A stretch of DNA of 64,000 nucleotides from Talpa occidentalis. Its lineage: Eukaryota; Chordata; Mammalia; Eulipotyphla; Talpidae. Shown piece after piece: positions 25,350-36,481 of this stretch. Location of the stretch: NCBI RefSeq assembly GCF_014898055.3, contig NW_023605083.1:68751715-68815714 (forward strand), given 5' to 3'. Under the pieces are notes generated by a model. That model had not been told where the DNA came from and did not search any database. It saw only the letters and a program-made list of their open reading frames with translations. Position 1 is the stretch's first letter, and every line of letters begins with the position of its first letter. A program made the position numbers and the translations under genes.

Positions 25350-25640
25350 ATAATTTAATCTTAACTCAAATGGCAATTCTTTAGATGATCTTCTCTTAGC
25401 ACATCATTCAATTTTTGTCTCACTCCTGAGCAATTTAATATCACACTGTCCTGTTTGATTTTGTTCATAGCTTGAATCACTATCTGGCTCTACCTTAGGT
25501 TATGAGTACTTACTGACTGTGCACTTCCCCTGCTGTTAGAGGGTCAGTCTAGTTTTACTTGTGCACAATTCCCATGTCAGTGTGTGGAGGATCCTCAAAA
25601 GATATGCCTAGATGCATAGAGAAAGGAAGATATTTATATA
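25350..25640 (+). repeat. L2 fragment, ancient
   Basis: 'ttctcttagcacatcattcaat...tttttgtctcactcctgagcaa' followed by 'gcttgaatcactatctgg' has the loose pattern of the L2 3' region in plus orientation. A further L2-type tail phrase (ctgtaagttccttgaagacaaaggtcat) appears at 25805-25835. High divergence makes the boundaries uncertain. Confidence 0.45.
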
Positions 25641-26588
25641 TATTTATCTCATTATGAAAGATACCTCCCCTTTCTCATTTTATCACACATTGTAAATTTC
25701 CAGACCATACAGAGCACCACACTGATCTCCTAAATCACAACATCACAGTACTACAATGTCGCCATTGTAGCTGGTATTAGAGTACCTTTTTCTGTCACTG
25801 ATCTGTAAGTTCCTTGAAGACAAAGGTCATATTTTATGTTGCACTGCATGATGCATCGAGTATCCAGTAGTACCCAAACCTGGATAAATTGCAGAAAGAA
25901 TGAAGGGAAGTTTCCCGGTGCATGCAGCTGTCTTAGTACTTACTCTCATGTGTATGCTCACCACCCCATGTGTAATGGCCTGTGGTCTAGAGTAGTATGT
26001 GTATTTGAGTGTGCATAAAAGTAGGGAAGAAACACAGCAGGTGAATATGGGAGAGGGCTTGAGAACAGGCAGCCACAAGAACAATTGTGAGCAAAGTCTC
26101 CAAGATGCCTTTTCTCTTTGCAGGAGTGCATCCTTTTGGTGATCAAATAGAAGCCACACAGTCAGGTTTGTAGAGGAAACCTGGTGTTTGCCTTTATCTG
26201 GAGAGAGGCCCTGAAGCCATTGCCTGATCCTGGGGCCAGGGCCAGGGACTGACTGTTCCAGTCTCTTTTCTAGTGAGATAAACTGCTTTGTTCATTGATC
26301 AAAAGCCACTTCCATTCCACATTCAGTGCCGCTTTTGTCACATGCTCCTTGAAAGAGGACCCCCTACTTTCTAGGCCAGCACTGATTCCTAGCATAGAAG
26401 GAGCAAGTGAGCTCTGGTGCTTTAGTGCCCTTCCTTTCACAATTTGTTTCTTACATTGTTCTCAGTTTTCAAATCCTGATTTAACAACAGTTGGTTTCAT
26501 TTTTTTGAGAAGAAATGTAGGAAGATGCGTGTGGACAATGAAGATGGCCATATGGCACTAGGTGTTGGAGGAATCTGTTTGAATTTTT

Positions 26589-26847
26589 TTAAACTTTTTT
26601 TTTAAGATTTATTTATTTATTTATACAGTCAGAAGCACAGGAGGGTGAGAGAATCCACCAGAGCCAGAGCGGGGAGCAGAACAGGCAGACTGATGAAGTA
26701 CACTGCTGAGGGGAGCAGTGGGCACGACAGGAGAGGTCTGCGCACCATGTGGGACCCTCCCTGGTGGCAGGGAATGGAACTGGTGCTGCAGAGGCTGTGG
26801 GCAGCTTTGCAGCCCAGCACTCAACTGCTGTGCCACCGGGGAGGCCC
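26589..26847 (-). mobile_element. tRNA-derived SINE (type A), minus strand
   Basis: The tail 'ttttaagatttatttatttatttataca' is on the left and the head complement 'gtgccaccggggaggccc' on the right. The 12-bp duplication gtttgaattttt at 26577-26588 and 26848-26859 is perfect. The segment 'agcactgggt' of the tail is deleted. Small frames on both strands are shadows. Confidence 0.95.
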
Positions 26848-27199
26848 GTTTGAATTTTTGCTCCAACTTTTCTTAATGGTATTACCTTAGTCCAATTACT
26901 TAAAACTCTCAGTACATCACTTTCTATAGCCCCAGAATTTAAGCTGCAAGAATTACCTCATAAAATTTTTTGATGGACAATAAGATGTTAAATAATATTA
27001 CAAACATGATTTCTGGCCCATCTGGTCCATCCGGTCAGCATGCAGTGACCCTAGGCACTGTCTATGGAAGAGCTTTCCTATCACCTTTATAAGCACCCAA
27101 TAAAATGAGTGTGTCTCCAGTGGAGAAGGGAACACTTGTTCCTCCACACCCCAACACTGGAGCTCTCTCTCTCACCGGAAAGCAAATAATGTTCTCTAT

Positions 27200-27460
27200 C
27201 CTCCTTGAGCTACTGCTTATGGAGGCAGTTATGAAACAAAGGAAACTGTTCAATCTATTTATCAAAGGCCTTGCAAGCTTCTACTTCAAGATAGGTGAAT
27301 CAATTAGGCAGTATTGAGCTGCGAAAGTTAATCTGCATCCAAAGCATTTCACTGCACAAACAAGTTAAATAAAAAATCAAGTGCAGGCCAATTGACTTTA
27401 CTCCACTGTGGCTTGAATTAAAGGAAGAGGAACCATTCCTTCTTAAGCTCTTCAGGTCTG
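27200..27460. other. Candidate conserved noncoding element with a TCF/LEF site
   Basis: This is non-repetitive sequence with ATCAAAGG at 27261-27268, a TCF/LEF consensus. It also has AATCAATTAGG at about 27297, CCAATTGAC at about 27388 and GAATTAAAGG at about 27415. No exon-like frame crosses it on either strand without stops. The dense, varied motifs outside transposons are what constrained enhancers often look like; the call is inference. Confidence 0.27.
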
Positions 27461-28199
27461 TTCTTACCGCTGCCTTAGAGAAGGAACAGAAGTCAGGTGG
27501 GGATAAGAGACCTGGGGGTCCTGACTTATGACAGTGTGATGGATGCTTATTAGTTTCAAGCTTTCAAGACTCTTCTGGGAAGAATTGCTCTTTTGGGGGA
27601 TTGGAAGGACATTTACCCAGAAGAAGGTTTGGACCGACAGGTTTATGTTGCTTCCAAATAGATTTTCTCTGCAAATGTCTGTATTAACTAGAGTTGAGCC
27701 TGCTCTTCTGACACTCTTCACATCCTGCACCTAAGCAGTCAGTAATACTTAGTCTATCTTAGCCTTTTAGTCACTTTTCCTTATTCTAATTACCACCACA
27801 TATCCATATTCTCATTAACTCTTACTTATAATACTACTGGACTATAAAATTGCACACCCCCATTTTAGTCCTATTTTCATTTCTAGTGCATTCTGTACAC
27901 TAAATCTAAATTCATCTTCAGCCTGACATCGTGGAATGAAAGCATACTTTGGTGTTGGAGAAACTCCATTCTGCATCTTTATTTAGTATTAAACAACTTC
28001 AGGAAAGTTACCCAAGCTTTCTGAGAGTCTCGTCATCTTACAATTTCTTGTAGAATTTCTTATTTATTGTAGAACAAGTATGATTTCTAATCCACAGTCT
28101 ATGTGTGATCTATACAAGTGTAAGCAGTTAACAGTGCTTTGACTTGCAGTTAACACTCAATTAATGGAAGCTGTTAAGACACCGTAAGAATTTATTGGA

Positions 28200-28479
28200 G
28201 GGCCTCTCCGGTGGCACAGCGGTTGAGCACTGGGTTGTGAAGCTGCCCGCAGCCTCTGTGGCACTGGTTTGATCCCTGGCTGCTCCCTGGCCACCAGAGG
28301 AGGGTCCCGCATGGCGCGCAGACCTCTCCTGCCACCCGCTGCTCCCCCCTCAGCAGTGTACTTTGGTCCTTCTGCCTGCTCTGCTCCCTACTCTGGCTCT
28401 GGTGAATTCTCTCACCCTCCCGCACTTCTGACTGTACCCAGTGCTTGCATAAATAAATAAATAAATATTTTTTTAAAAA
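28200..28479 (+). mobile_element. tRNA-derived SINE (type A), complete
   Basis: Plus-strand copy with 'gggcctctccggtggcacagcggttgagc', B box 'ggtttgatccc' and a tail of AAAT units. A perfect 14-bp duplication aagaatttattgga lies at 28186-28199 and 28480-28493. Confidence 0.96.
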
Positions 28480-30470
28480 AAGAATTTATTGGAAAAGAAG
28501 TTTTGTGATTATCTCATTGTTCTATGACTCTTTGGTGTCTATGTGAGCAGAGAACATTTCTGGATCTTCTGTGTTTTTAGCACAGTATGTGCATTGTAGT
28601 ATAGTGCATAACCAGCATCCTACAAAATACCAGTTTTATTGTTTACCTTGAAGCTTAATATAAAGGGTGAAGTGATTGTCTCCATAAGGGTCAACAGTGT
28701 AAGCAAAAAGAGGAAAACAGAGAAAAATGAGTAAAACTTAGTCAATGTTTGATCTATGCAGAAATGAACTGATGTGCCCCCAATCATAACTTATCTAAGC
28801 CATGATATATCATGTGGTAAAGGATTTCAGAAATGGTTCTGAGATCCTAGTACGTGATGACCACTGGGATCCTATTGAGGGTTCTTGAGCAAGGGGGAGA
28901 GCTTAAATGTCCTGGGCAAGAGAAACAGTGTCTACCCATTTAGGTCAGGGAAGGACAAGGCACAATGGCTTAAGCACTCAGAACAAATCACCCAATTCTA
29001 TTTCCAGAATTGTTCATCTTCTATGAGGCATGATGAATGCTGACTTTAGACTCCTTCCTTTGGTTCTGCCAGCAATTCAGTAGCTTAATCTTTTTCCAAT
29101 CTCAGCTGTTGCCTAATAATCTGTTCCAGGCACAGAAATTTCATTAACTCCTCAATGATGTCCACAGGCTTTGACCATGGATTTCATCTGTTAAGCTGCT
29201 TTTATTTCAGCTACTATACAAATTACCCTCTGCTTGGAAAAAAAAACAAAAAGTGGTGGAGGGAGTGGGAAGAAGACAGAGGAGAAAAGAATGGCTGAAA
29301 CCCTCTGTATTTCTCAACAACTTTCCTCTTCTTTGTGAAAATAGATGTCCAAAGGAGAAATTGAATTCTAAAAGCAATGACTCGATAATGGAGTGACCCC
29401 AAATTTTGTCACTGGTAGCTCAGGGTGGGGGAGAACTGTCATAACTACCATGATATGTGATTGTCTTATCATCCTTAGAAAATTCCACTATATTTGGTTG
29501 AAATGGTCCTGTGACTGGTGCTAGAAATGTGACTCTACAGTGGTTGCTGTAAGTCTGAGAGGTGGTGAGATAGGGGGTGGGGGCTGGAAAGTGGAAATGG
29601 CATAGGTGAGAGGTGGGAAGGCAAGAAGAGGAAGAGGAAATTCCCAATAAAAACCTTCTGCTTAATGCCCTAGCTGTGCTTCTGTACACTTAGAGAATGA
29701 TGCTGGGCGTTCAGGCATGAATGGAGAAGATATTTCTGGATGTGAATCATTCCTTATAACCTCTCTTCTAACTTGTTGAATGAGTTGCAACTTCTCCTGT
29801 GTTCCTAGAACATATTGAAACTTCTTTTATATCCCTTATAAAAAATGCATCACAGCATTTGATTTAAATATCTGTTTTCTTGACTTTAAAATTCTTTGAG
29901 GGCAAAGGTCAAGTTCTATGAAGCTAACACTAGTGCTAGGGTACCATAATTCTCGAAGTATCAATAGCAGTGTTGCTAAAGACAGACTTCACTAATTGGT
30001 AGTCAAGGTAACCAGAAAAGTAGCAAGAGACAAAGCCAAATTTGGATGGAATAAAGGAATAAAATGCATGTAAAGTAACTGCTGCAGGACCGAGGCACTT
30101 GGTACATGGTGCTGATGTGTGTAGAGATGGAGTTTTGTTCTGTTACTTCACTGGACATACTGGCACATTCTGATTTCTACTATGCTGCAACTCGGAAATT
30201 TAGCTAAATGATCAGAAGGTGAAGCGGGGAGAGGTAGTGTTTGGAGTGGATTGTACATCCTTCATTTTCGTTGGCCTGTTTGTTTACTCTGACAATCTGG
30301 GTTGCAACTCTACTTATCTCCCTCCAGGAATTGATCATACAATAGTGAATAATAATACATCAGAGTAGATAAAGTAGCCCTACCCCCTTATTTATGGTTT
30401 CACTTTCCAAACTTTGAGTTACCTGTGGTAAACTTCAGTGCAAAAATACTACATATAATTAGGGGCCAGG

Positions 30471-30471
<1 letters not shown>

Positions 30472-30518
<47 letters not shown>
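30472..30518 (+). repeat. (GA)n microsatellite
   Basis: About 23 GA units within the Tigger-type MITE. Confidence 0.97.
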
Positions 30519-30520
<2 letters not shown>

Positions 30521-30683
30521 AAAAGACAGATTCACATAAGATAGATTACAAGTATATTGTTATAATTGTTCCATTTTATTTTTATTATTGTTAATTTCCA
30601 CTGTGACTAATTCATAAATGAAACTTTAACATAGGTATTTATATACAGGGAAATGTGTAGTATGTATATATTGATAGGTAGTG

Positions 30684-30741
30684 ACAGATAGATAGATAGA
30701 CAGATAGAGAGATAGAGAGATAGATACAGAGATAGATAGAT
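30684..30741 (+). repeat. (GATA)n imperfect microsatellite
   Basis: Runs of gata interrupted by gaca and gaga, near the right end of the same MITE. Confidence 0.93.
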
Positions 30742-31499
30742 GTAGGGCTCAATGCTATCAGTGGCCTTGGGTATACACTGGGATTCTTAGAATGTATTCC
30801 CCATGGATAAGGAGGGCTACTGTAGTGAAAGTTAATATCACTAAGGAAAGACCATATGAGCTTCTCTATCAATCTCAGTGATGCTTCCATAAGGACATTT
30901 GGAAGAATTTGACTAGTCATGAGCTAATTTCATCTTTGCTGACATGCTTTCAAAATATTTCTCATATCAAATTTTGGATCAGTATTTTATCTTGAAATGA
31001 AATGGCAGCCTATGAACATTTTAAAATAGGTGTTTTATTAGCTCTCTAGATAGTGTCTTATACAAAAAAGATGCATACCCTTTGATTATATTGTACAAAA
31101 GTCATGTTTCTTGTTTTAAAAGATAACTTTTACTTACAAATAGCAAAAATGTTTTATAATTTCCATGAAATTGGAAATCAGAGGTATTCTAGACCAGTGG
31201 GAATAGGAATTGATGGACTTCTATCTTATGTGGCTTTAATTCCATTTTCTTTGTAAAACATGAAGTCAATTTCCTACTTCCTATTTCTTCCTATTCCTCT
31301 GTGCAGCACATAGGCTGGCTCTCTTAATTCAGAAATAGGAAAATTTATGGACCAGAAATATCAATCAACATATTCAACATCATGAGATACCTGTGATGAA
31401 ATCAAAATTCAAGTCATATTGTTTGGTTAACAATGACAATAGCTCCCTCACCACCCCCCCCAAAAAAAAAAAAAGTGTTACAATTATGTTACTCTTCTG

Positions 31500-32775
31500 T
31501 ATTTCTTTTAAAAGTTTAAAAGTTTATTAAGGAATAATTGGCAAATATAATGTATATAAAGTGTACAACATCATGATTTTATAATCATTGTGGAATGATT
31601 ACCAAGATCAAGGTAATTGACATTTCCATCACCTCACGTAGTTAATGTTTGTTAATTAGTGTGTACATGAACACTAATGTGAGAATGCTTAAATCTATTT
31701 TCAGCAATTTTCAAGTATACAATACTATGTTACTAACTAGCCACCATGTTCTCCATTAGATCCTTAGATCTTTTTAGTCTTATATGACCTACATACCTCA
31801 TATCTCTCACATTCAACCAAAATTTTATTATCAATTCCTATGTAGTCTACCCCTTTTTTGGATTCCACTAAATGATGGTATCATATGGTGTTTAACTTTC
31901 TCTCTCAGGCTTATTTCACTTGGCATAGTGTCCATCAGATTCAACTATGTTGGTGCAGAATGACAGAATTTCCTTCTTTTTCATGACTAAATATCCCATT
32001 GTGTATCTCTGTGTGTGTATATATGTATATATGTAGATAAAGAGAATGTGATATATCTCACAAATATGTGTGTGTATCTCACATTTTCTTTATTCATCTA
32101 TCAAAGGACATTTGAGTTGTTTCCATATGTTGGGCTCTGTGAATAATGTTACAATGCATGTAAGTGTACAGTTATCTTTTGGAGATGCTGATTTTAATTC
32201 CTTCACATGCATACCCAGGAGTGGGACTATGTAGTAGTTCAATTTTTAATTTTTTGAGAAACCTCCATGCTGTTTTTCATAGTGACTCCACCATTTTACA
32301 TTTCCACCAATAGTGTTTAGTGATTGCCTTTCTCTATGACCTCACTAATATTTGCTGTTTCTTGTGTTCTTATTGCTGGTCACTTTAACGGGTATGCAGT
32401 GATAATGCAGTGTCATTTTGATTTGCATCTCCCTGATATGTAGAGATATTGAGCATCCTAACATGTGCTTATTGGTCATTGTATGGTCTTAGGAAAAAGG
32501 TCAGCTTAGGGACCTTTGGATTACATCATTAGTTTTGTTTTTACTTTTGAATTGTATGGTTTCTTTATATATTTTGGACAATAACCCCTAATCAGATATA
32601 TGGTTTGTTAAGTATTTTATTTTTTTATTATGTGGGTTGCCTTTTTGACTTATTGTTTCCTTTCCTGTGCAGAAACTCTTTAGTTTGGTGTAATTATAAC
32701 TGTTTATTTTAGCTTTTGTTATCTGTGCTTTTGGTATATTATCCAACATTCTATATTTGTGATTGCTTATTTTTT
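31500..32775 (-). mobile_element. Old L1 (L1M-type) 3'UTR and ORF2 3' end, minus strand
   Basis: Read on the minus strand this is the 3' end of an old L1. On the plus strand 'gacagaatttccttctttttcatgactaaatatcccattgtgta' is followed by 'tttgagttgtttccatatgttgggctctgtgaataatg'. Then come 'caggagtgggactatg' and 'tttttaattttttgagaaacctccatgctgtttttcatagtg', all familiar ORF2 C-terminal text. The segment 31500-31730 is the 3'UTR (antisense 'aataattggcaaatataatgta'). Multiple stops and indels mark it as long dead. Confidence 0.85.
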
Positions 32776-33128
32776 CATGTAAAATCAGTCTTGACCAACA
32801 TCACTACTTCTACTTATCTCTGAGGTTGACTCACCCCAGTAGGATTTCTGCAAAAGTCTATGGAGCCAATATTTTTAAACTTGAATTACTTTCAATTCTG
32901 CTATGACTAATAGACCATTTTCTTTCAAGGAGATAGCATATTGTATAGTGGTGAAACTCAATTCTAAAGTCAGGCAAAATGCCCATCTTCTACTTACTGA
33001 GATCATGTGTGTTGCCATTTCCTCCTACATTTTCTATAAGATATAATTGACATAATCCATAGAAAGTATATAGCATTTACTGTTAAATATGATCACATTA
33101 GGATAGATACTATTAGTCAGACCAGTGA

Positions 33129-33150
33129 TCAAGTTCATGTCTGAACTTGA
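33129..33150. other. Inverted repeat with nuclear-receptor-like half-sites
   Basis: TCAAGTTCA and TGAACTTGA flank TGTC: nine-base perfect arms with a four-base loop. AGTTCA is a nuclear-receptor half-site sequence. The dyad may equally be chance. Confidence 0.3.
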
Positions 33151-33504
33151 ATCCTGTCAGTTGGATTCTTCTTTTCTTTTCTTACTTGAAATTGAGTAAC
33201 AGTCATCCTTTTTCTCCAGCCTAGCAGTTTCTCAAAGTGTGGCCAGGTTACCTCTACCTAAATCTCCATTCAAAGATTGTTCCAGATCTGCTGGGAACTT
33301 GCAAGAAATTCCATATTTTCTATGAGACTAGTGATATTGTTCTAAGTTTCAGTTCTCTGAAAATCTCCTACATTTGCTTTCATTCTGTGTTCAACGTAAT
33401 TATGAAGCATCTCCTTCATTCAAAGTTAGAACCACCAAAGCTGCCAGTACTCTTGAATCTAATCTTTGTTTGCTGTAATTCATTCAAAGTGGCATGTGAA
33501 ACCC

Positions 33505-34043
33505 ACAATTAAATACCACATTATACCTGTAAGAATTCCCCATTCTAAAAAGACTAGAAATAAGTGTTGGGGAGGATGTGGAAAAAAGGAACCCTCAAAC
33601 ACGGTTGGTGGGAATGTAGGTTGCTTCCTGCCCCTATGGAAAATAATATGATGGATTCTCAAAATGTTAAAAATAGATTACTATAGGATCCAGTAATTAT
33701 ATCCCTAGGTTTCTGCCTAAAGAATGAAGAAACAGTAATTTGAAGGGGCATAGCACTACTATGCTCATTGCAACACTATTTAAAGAGGCAAGAAAATGGA
33801 AACAATCCGAATGTCCAAGAACAGATGAGTGGATTAAGAAGATGTGGTATATATACATGATGGAATGGTATTCAGCTATAAAAATATATGAAATGTTGCC
33901 ATTTGAAACAACATGTCTGAGCTGGAGGAAATTGTTAGAAGCAATCTGCCAGAAGGAGAAAGACAAATACCAGGTGATTTTACTTACATGTAGAATATAA
34001 AGAAACAATGCAAAGGAACATAACCAAAATATAAAACATAATG
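33505..34043 (+). mobile_element. Old L1 ORF2 3' end, plus strand
   Basis: Plus-strand ORF2 C-terminal text: 'aagtgttggggaggatgtggaaaaaaggaaccctc', then 'gttggtgggaatgtag' and 'agatgagtggattaagaagatgtggtatatatac'. Next come 'tggaatggtattcagctataaaa' and 'tttacttacatgtagaatataaagaaac'. It is older and more diverged than the L1 that follows, and that younger L1 inserted into its 3' part. Confidence 0.85.
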
Positions 34044-34063
34044 AAAAGAAACTATGAATCTGA
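34044..34063. repeat. Target-site duplication, left copy (full-length L1)
   Basis: aaaagaaactatgaatctga. The right copy at 41695-41714 differs at one position (g to a), so 19 of 20 bases match. Confidence 0.85.
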
Positions 34064-36126
34064 AGGGGGCGGATCTACATGGCAGTGAGGAAACACTGCG
34101 AGTAAGATCTCCCGTTAAAAAAAAAGTTAATAGGGAGGAAAAGCAGCAGGTCCCAGTGAGAACTGGGGCATGGAAGATAAACGGATGATTCCAGCAAACT
34201 ACCCAAAGAAGAAAGTTGCCATAAAAGAGGACTAGAAGGGAGGAAAGCTCAGAACCCTGCTACCCTCCCCCACCCACAAAGTCGGCACTCTCCGACCAAC
34301 AGGAAGGAGGAAAAAACAAAAAACTAAAACAACCAACAAGAACAAACTATGCATCAAGCGTTACTGTGAGTGGAAAGGAACTATTTCAGCCACCACACCC
34401 CGTGAACTGTAGCTGTGGAGAACCCTGCAGAATTCGCCGCAGAGGTGAGTGAACAGCTCCAGGCGCCATTAGAGAAAAACAAAGACTCCGGGAGACCTAC
34501 AAACAGCCCCAGGCCAGCCAATAAGCTTGTGCTGAAAAGCAGCATGCTTGAAAAGGTTATGCCGCTCGCTGCTGCCCAGGTCCCCACACCTGTGACCTAG
34601 ATTTGCGGGGAGACGCATGGGGGCCCTCACTGAAGTGAATGTCCCTCCCTGAGTAATCAGAAAACAGGTGCCCAGACACAGGAGCAGGGTGCAAAAGGCG
34701 CCATTTCTGTGGACAATGAACTGGGCTACAGCCCGCATCCTGGACCTGAGAGCTTTGGAACTGAGACCCGGGGCACGAAATTCGGGGTGTGGGTTCCCCA
34801 CGACAGTGGGGCACAAGGCAGACACAGCACCCCAAAGCCGTTGAGGCATTCCCCACCACTCCCACTCTGTTCCCCTGTGCCACGGGGTAAAAAAAACAGC
34901 TCCCCAAGGACACTAGGAGAGATCTCTGGCACCACCTAGCGACCAGAAAAAATCACCAACACCCCATAGAATAGGGACCTTTCTTCAGTAAAGACTGCTT
35001 GAAAGTGGCAGAAGGCTCCCAGAGGAGCCAGTTGTGAGCTGGGAAGTTTGCCCATACCATGCCCCTTCTGACCAGCAGTCCGAGCACAGAGGGGGAGTGG
35101 GCACCCACAGCTGGGACAGACCAGGCGCGTGGAAGAATGTGCCTGTCTCCGAATTGCCATTTTAGAATAGGGACATTTCTTCAGTAAAGACTGCTTGAAA
35201 CCAGCAGAAGGCTCCAGAGGAGCCAGAGGTGAGCTGGGAAGTTCGCCTGCGCCAAGCCCCTTCTGGCCAGCAGTCTGAGCCCAGAGGGGGAGCGGGCACC
35301 CACGGCCGGGACAGACCGGGTGCGCAGGGGAGTGCTTACCTGCATCGCCTTTTTAGAACAGGGAACTTTCTTCAATAAAGACTGCTTGAAACCAGCAGAA
35401 GGCTCCCGGAGGAGCCAGAGGTGAACTGGGAAGTTTGCCCACTCCAGGCCCCTTCTGGCCAGCAGTCCGAATCCAGAGGGGGAGCGGGCCCCCACAGTCA
35501 GGGCAGATCCAGCGTGCAGGAGAGTGTGCCTGTCTCCAAATTGCCATTTAAGAATAGGGACCTTTCTTCAATTAAGACTACTTGAAACTAGCAGAAGGCT
35601 CCCAGAGGGGCCAGAGGTAAGCTGGGAAGTTTGCCCACGCCAGGCCCCTTCAGGCCAGCAGTCTGAACCCAGAGGGGGAGTGGGCACCCAAAGCCAGGGC
35701 AGACCGGGTGCGCGGAAGAGTGTGCCTGTCTCCAAAGCGCCATTTTAGAACAGGGACCTTTCTTCAATAAAGACTGCTTGAATCTGGCAGAAGGATCCCC
35801 GTGGAGCCAGAGGGAGAAGGTTCCCTGCACAGTCAGAGGTGAGCTGAAGGCCCCCACAAGCCCAGTCCCACCTGGCAGGAAGTCGGAGCCCAGGGGAGGA
35901 TCCAGAGATTTGGAACCCAGAGTGCAATCCAGCTTCCCCACCTGCAGGGAAGTCTGTGGGACTTCAAGACACACATTTGTAACTAAACACAAAAGGAGGA
36001 GAGATTCTGTGACAGTGATCATTAATATACTCAAAGTACCACTGCCTCACTAGACTTCAGGCATAAAAGTTTTTGACTCATTTGGATTTCCAGTTTCTGA
36101 AACTCCCTAAAGAACACACCAAAAAG
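34064..36126 (+). promoter_or_regulatory. L1 5'UTR/promoter, about 2.06 kb, GC-rich
   Basis: The GC-rich leader runs from the L1 start to the ORF1 ATG at 36127. Its first 0.9 kb (34064-34967) looks single-copy. The next 0.87 kb is an array of about 195-bp monomers (separate entry), and the last 0.3 kb leads into ORF1. In L1s this region carries the internal Pol II promoter. The many 60- to 148-codon frames on both strands here come from its high GC and are not genes. Confidence 0.82.
34968..35840 (+). repeat. L1 5'UTR tandem monomers, about 4.5 copies of 191-196 bp
   Basis: The phrase 'agaatagggacctttcttcagtaaagactgcttgaaa' (with small changes) recurs at 34968, 35164, 35355, 35551 and 35747, giving periods of 196, 191, 196 and 196 bp. 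Each unit continues with 'gcagaaggctcc...aggagccagaggtgagctgggaagtt'. It then runs through 'cccttctggccagcagtc' and 'agagggggagcgggcaccca' to 'tgcctgtctccaaattgccattt'. The fifth unit is partial. Such arrays are known in mouse L1 promoters; each unit may carry promoter activity. Confidence 0.9.
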
Positions 36127-36245
36127 ATGCCAGCCAATACCAGCAGCACAGTGTCCCAACGCATAAAGCAAATTAGAAGACAGGCAGCAGGGAAAAGAAA
36201 AACTACAAGCAAAGTAGCAACACCTCAGAAAAAAGACACACGACA

Positions 36246-36275
36246 AAATAAATAAATAAATAAATAAATAAATAA
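36246..36275 (+). repeat. (AAAT)n microsatellite inside L1 ORF1
   Basis: Seven AAAT units directly after the basic N-terminal segment of ORF1; the first stop of the ORF1 N-terminal frame (TAA) lies in this run. Expansion here probably contributed to loss of the frame. Confidence 0.92.
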
Positions 36276-36373
36276 AACACCCACCAGCTTGCAACTACGG
36301 TGACTTGGAAGAGCTTCTGAACCTTCCAGAAAAAGAATTTAAAATTACCGTGATGGAAAAACTGATAGAAGTC

Positions 36374-36481
36374 ATTAAGGAAAACAATGCTCAGAAGAAT
36401 GAAATTGAATCCCTAAAGAGGGAAGCCATTAAGGAAAACAATGCTCAGAAGAATGAAATTGAGTCCCCAAAGAGGGAAGTA
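36374..36481 (+). repeat. 54-bp tandem duplication in the ORF1 coiled coil
   Basis: Units at 36374-36427 and 36428-36481 encode IKENNAQKNEIESLKREA and IKENNAQKNEIESPKREV. The unit is 18 residues, which is not a multiple of the 7-residue heptad, so the duplication shifts coiled-coil register. The two units differ at only a few bases. Confidence 0.93.

Larger units (their letters stand above)
30373..30825. mobile_element. Tigger-type (TcMar) MITE expanded by microsatellites
   Basis: The left end 'agccctacccccttatttatggtttcac' and right end 'catggataaggagggctact' are inverted versions of one terminus, as in mammalian Tigger/pogo MITEs. TA flanks are present (agta left, tgta right). Internal Tigger phrases 'gagttacctgtggtaaac' and 'ttcataaatgaaactttaacataggta' are visible. 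A (GA)n of about 46 bp and a (GATA)n block sit inside the element. No transposase remains. Confidence 0.75.

Noticed and set aside
29420..29689. 89-codon minus frame as a processed pseudogene
   Set aside because: No recognisable protein family, no A-tail and no flanking duplication.
34469..34849. Overlapping 118- to 148-codon frames at 34.4-36.0 kb
   Set aside because: They lie in the GC-rich L1 5'UTR and its monomer array; stops are rare because of GC content.
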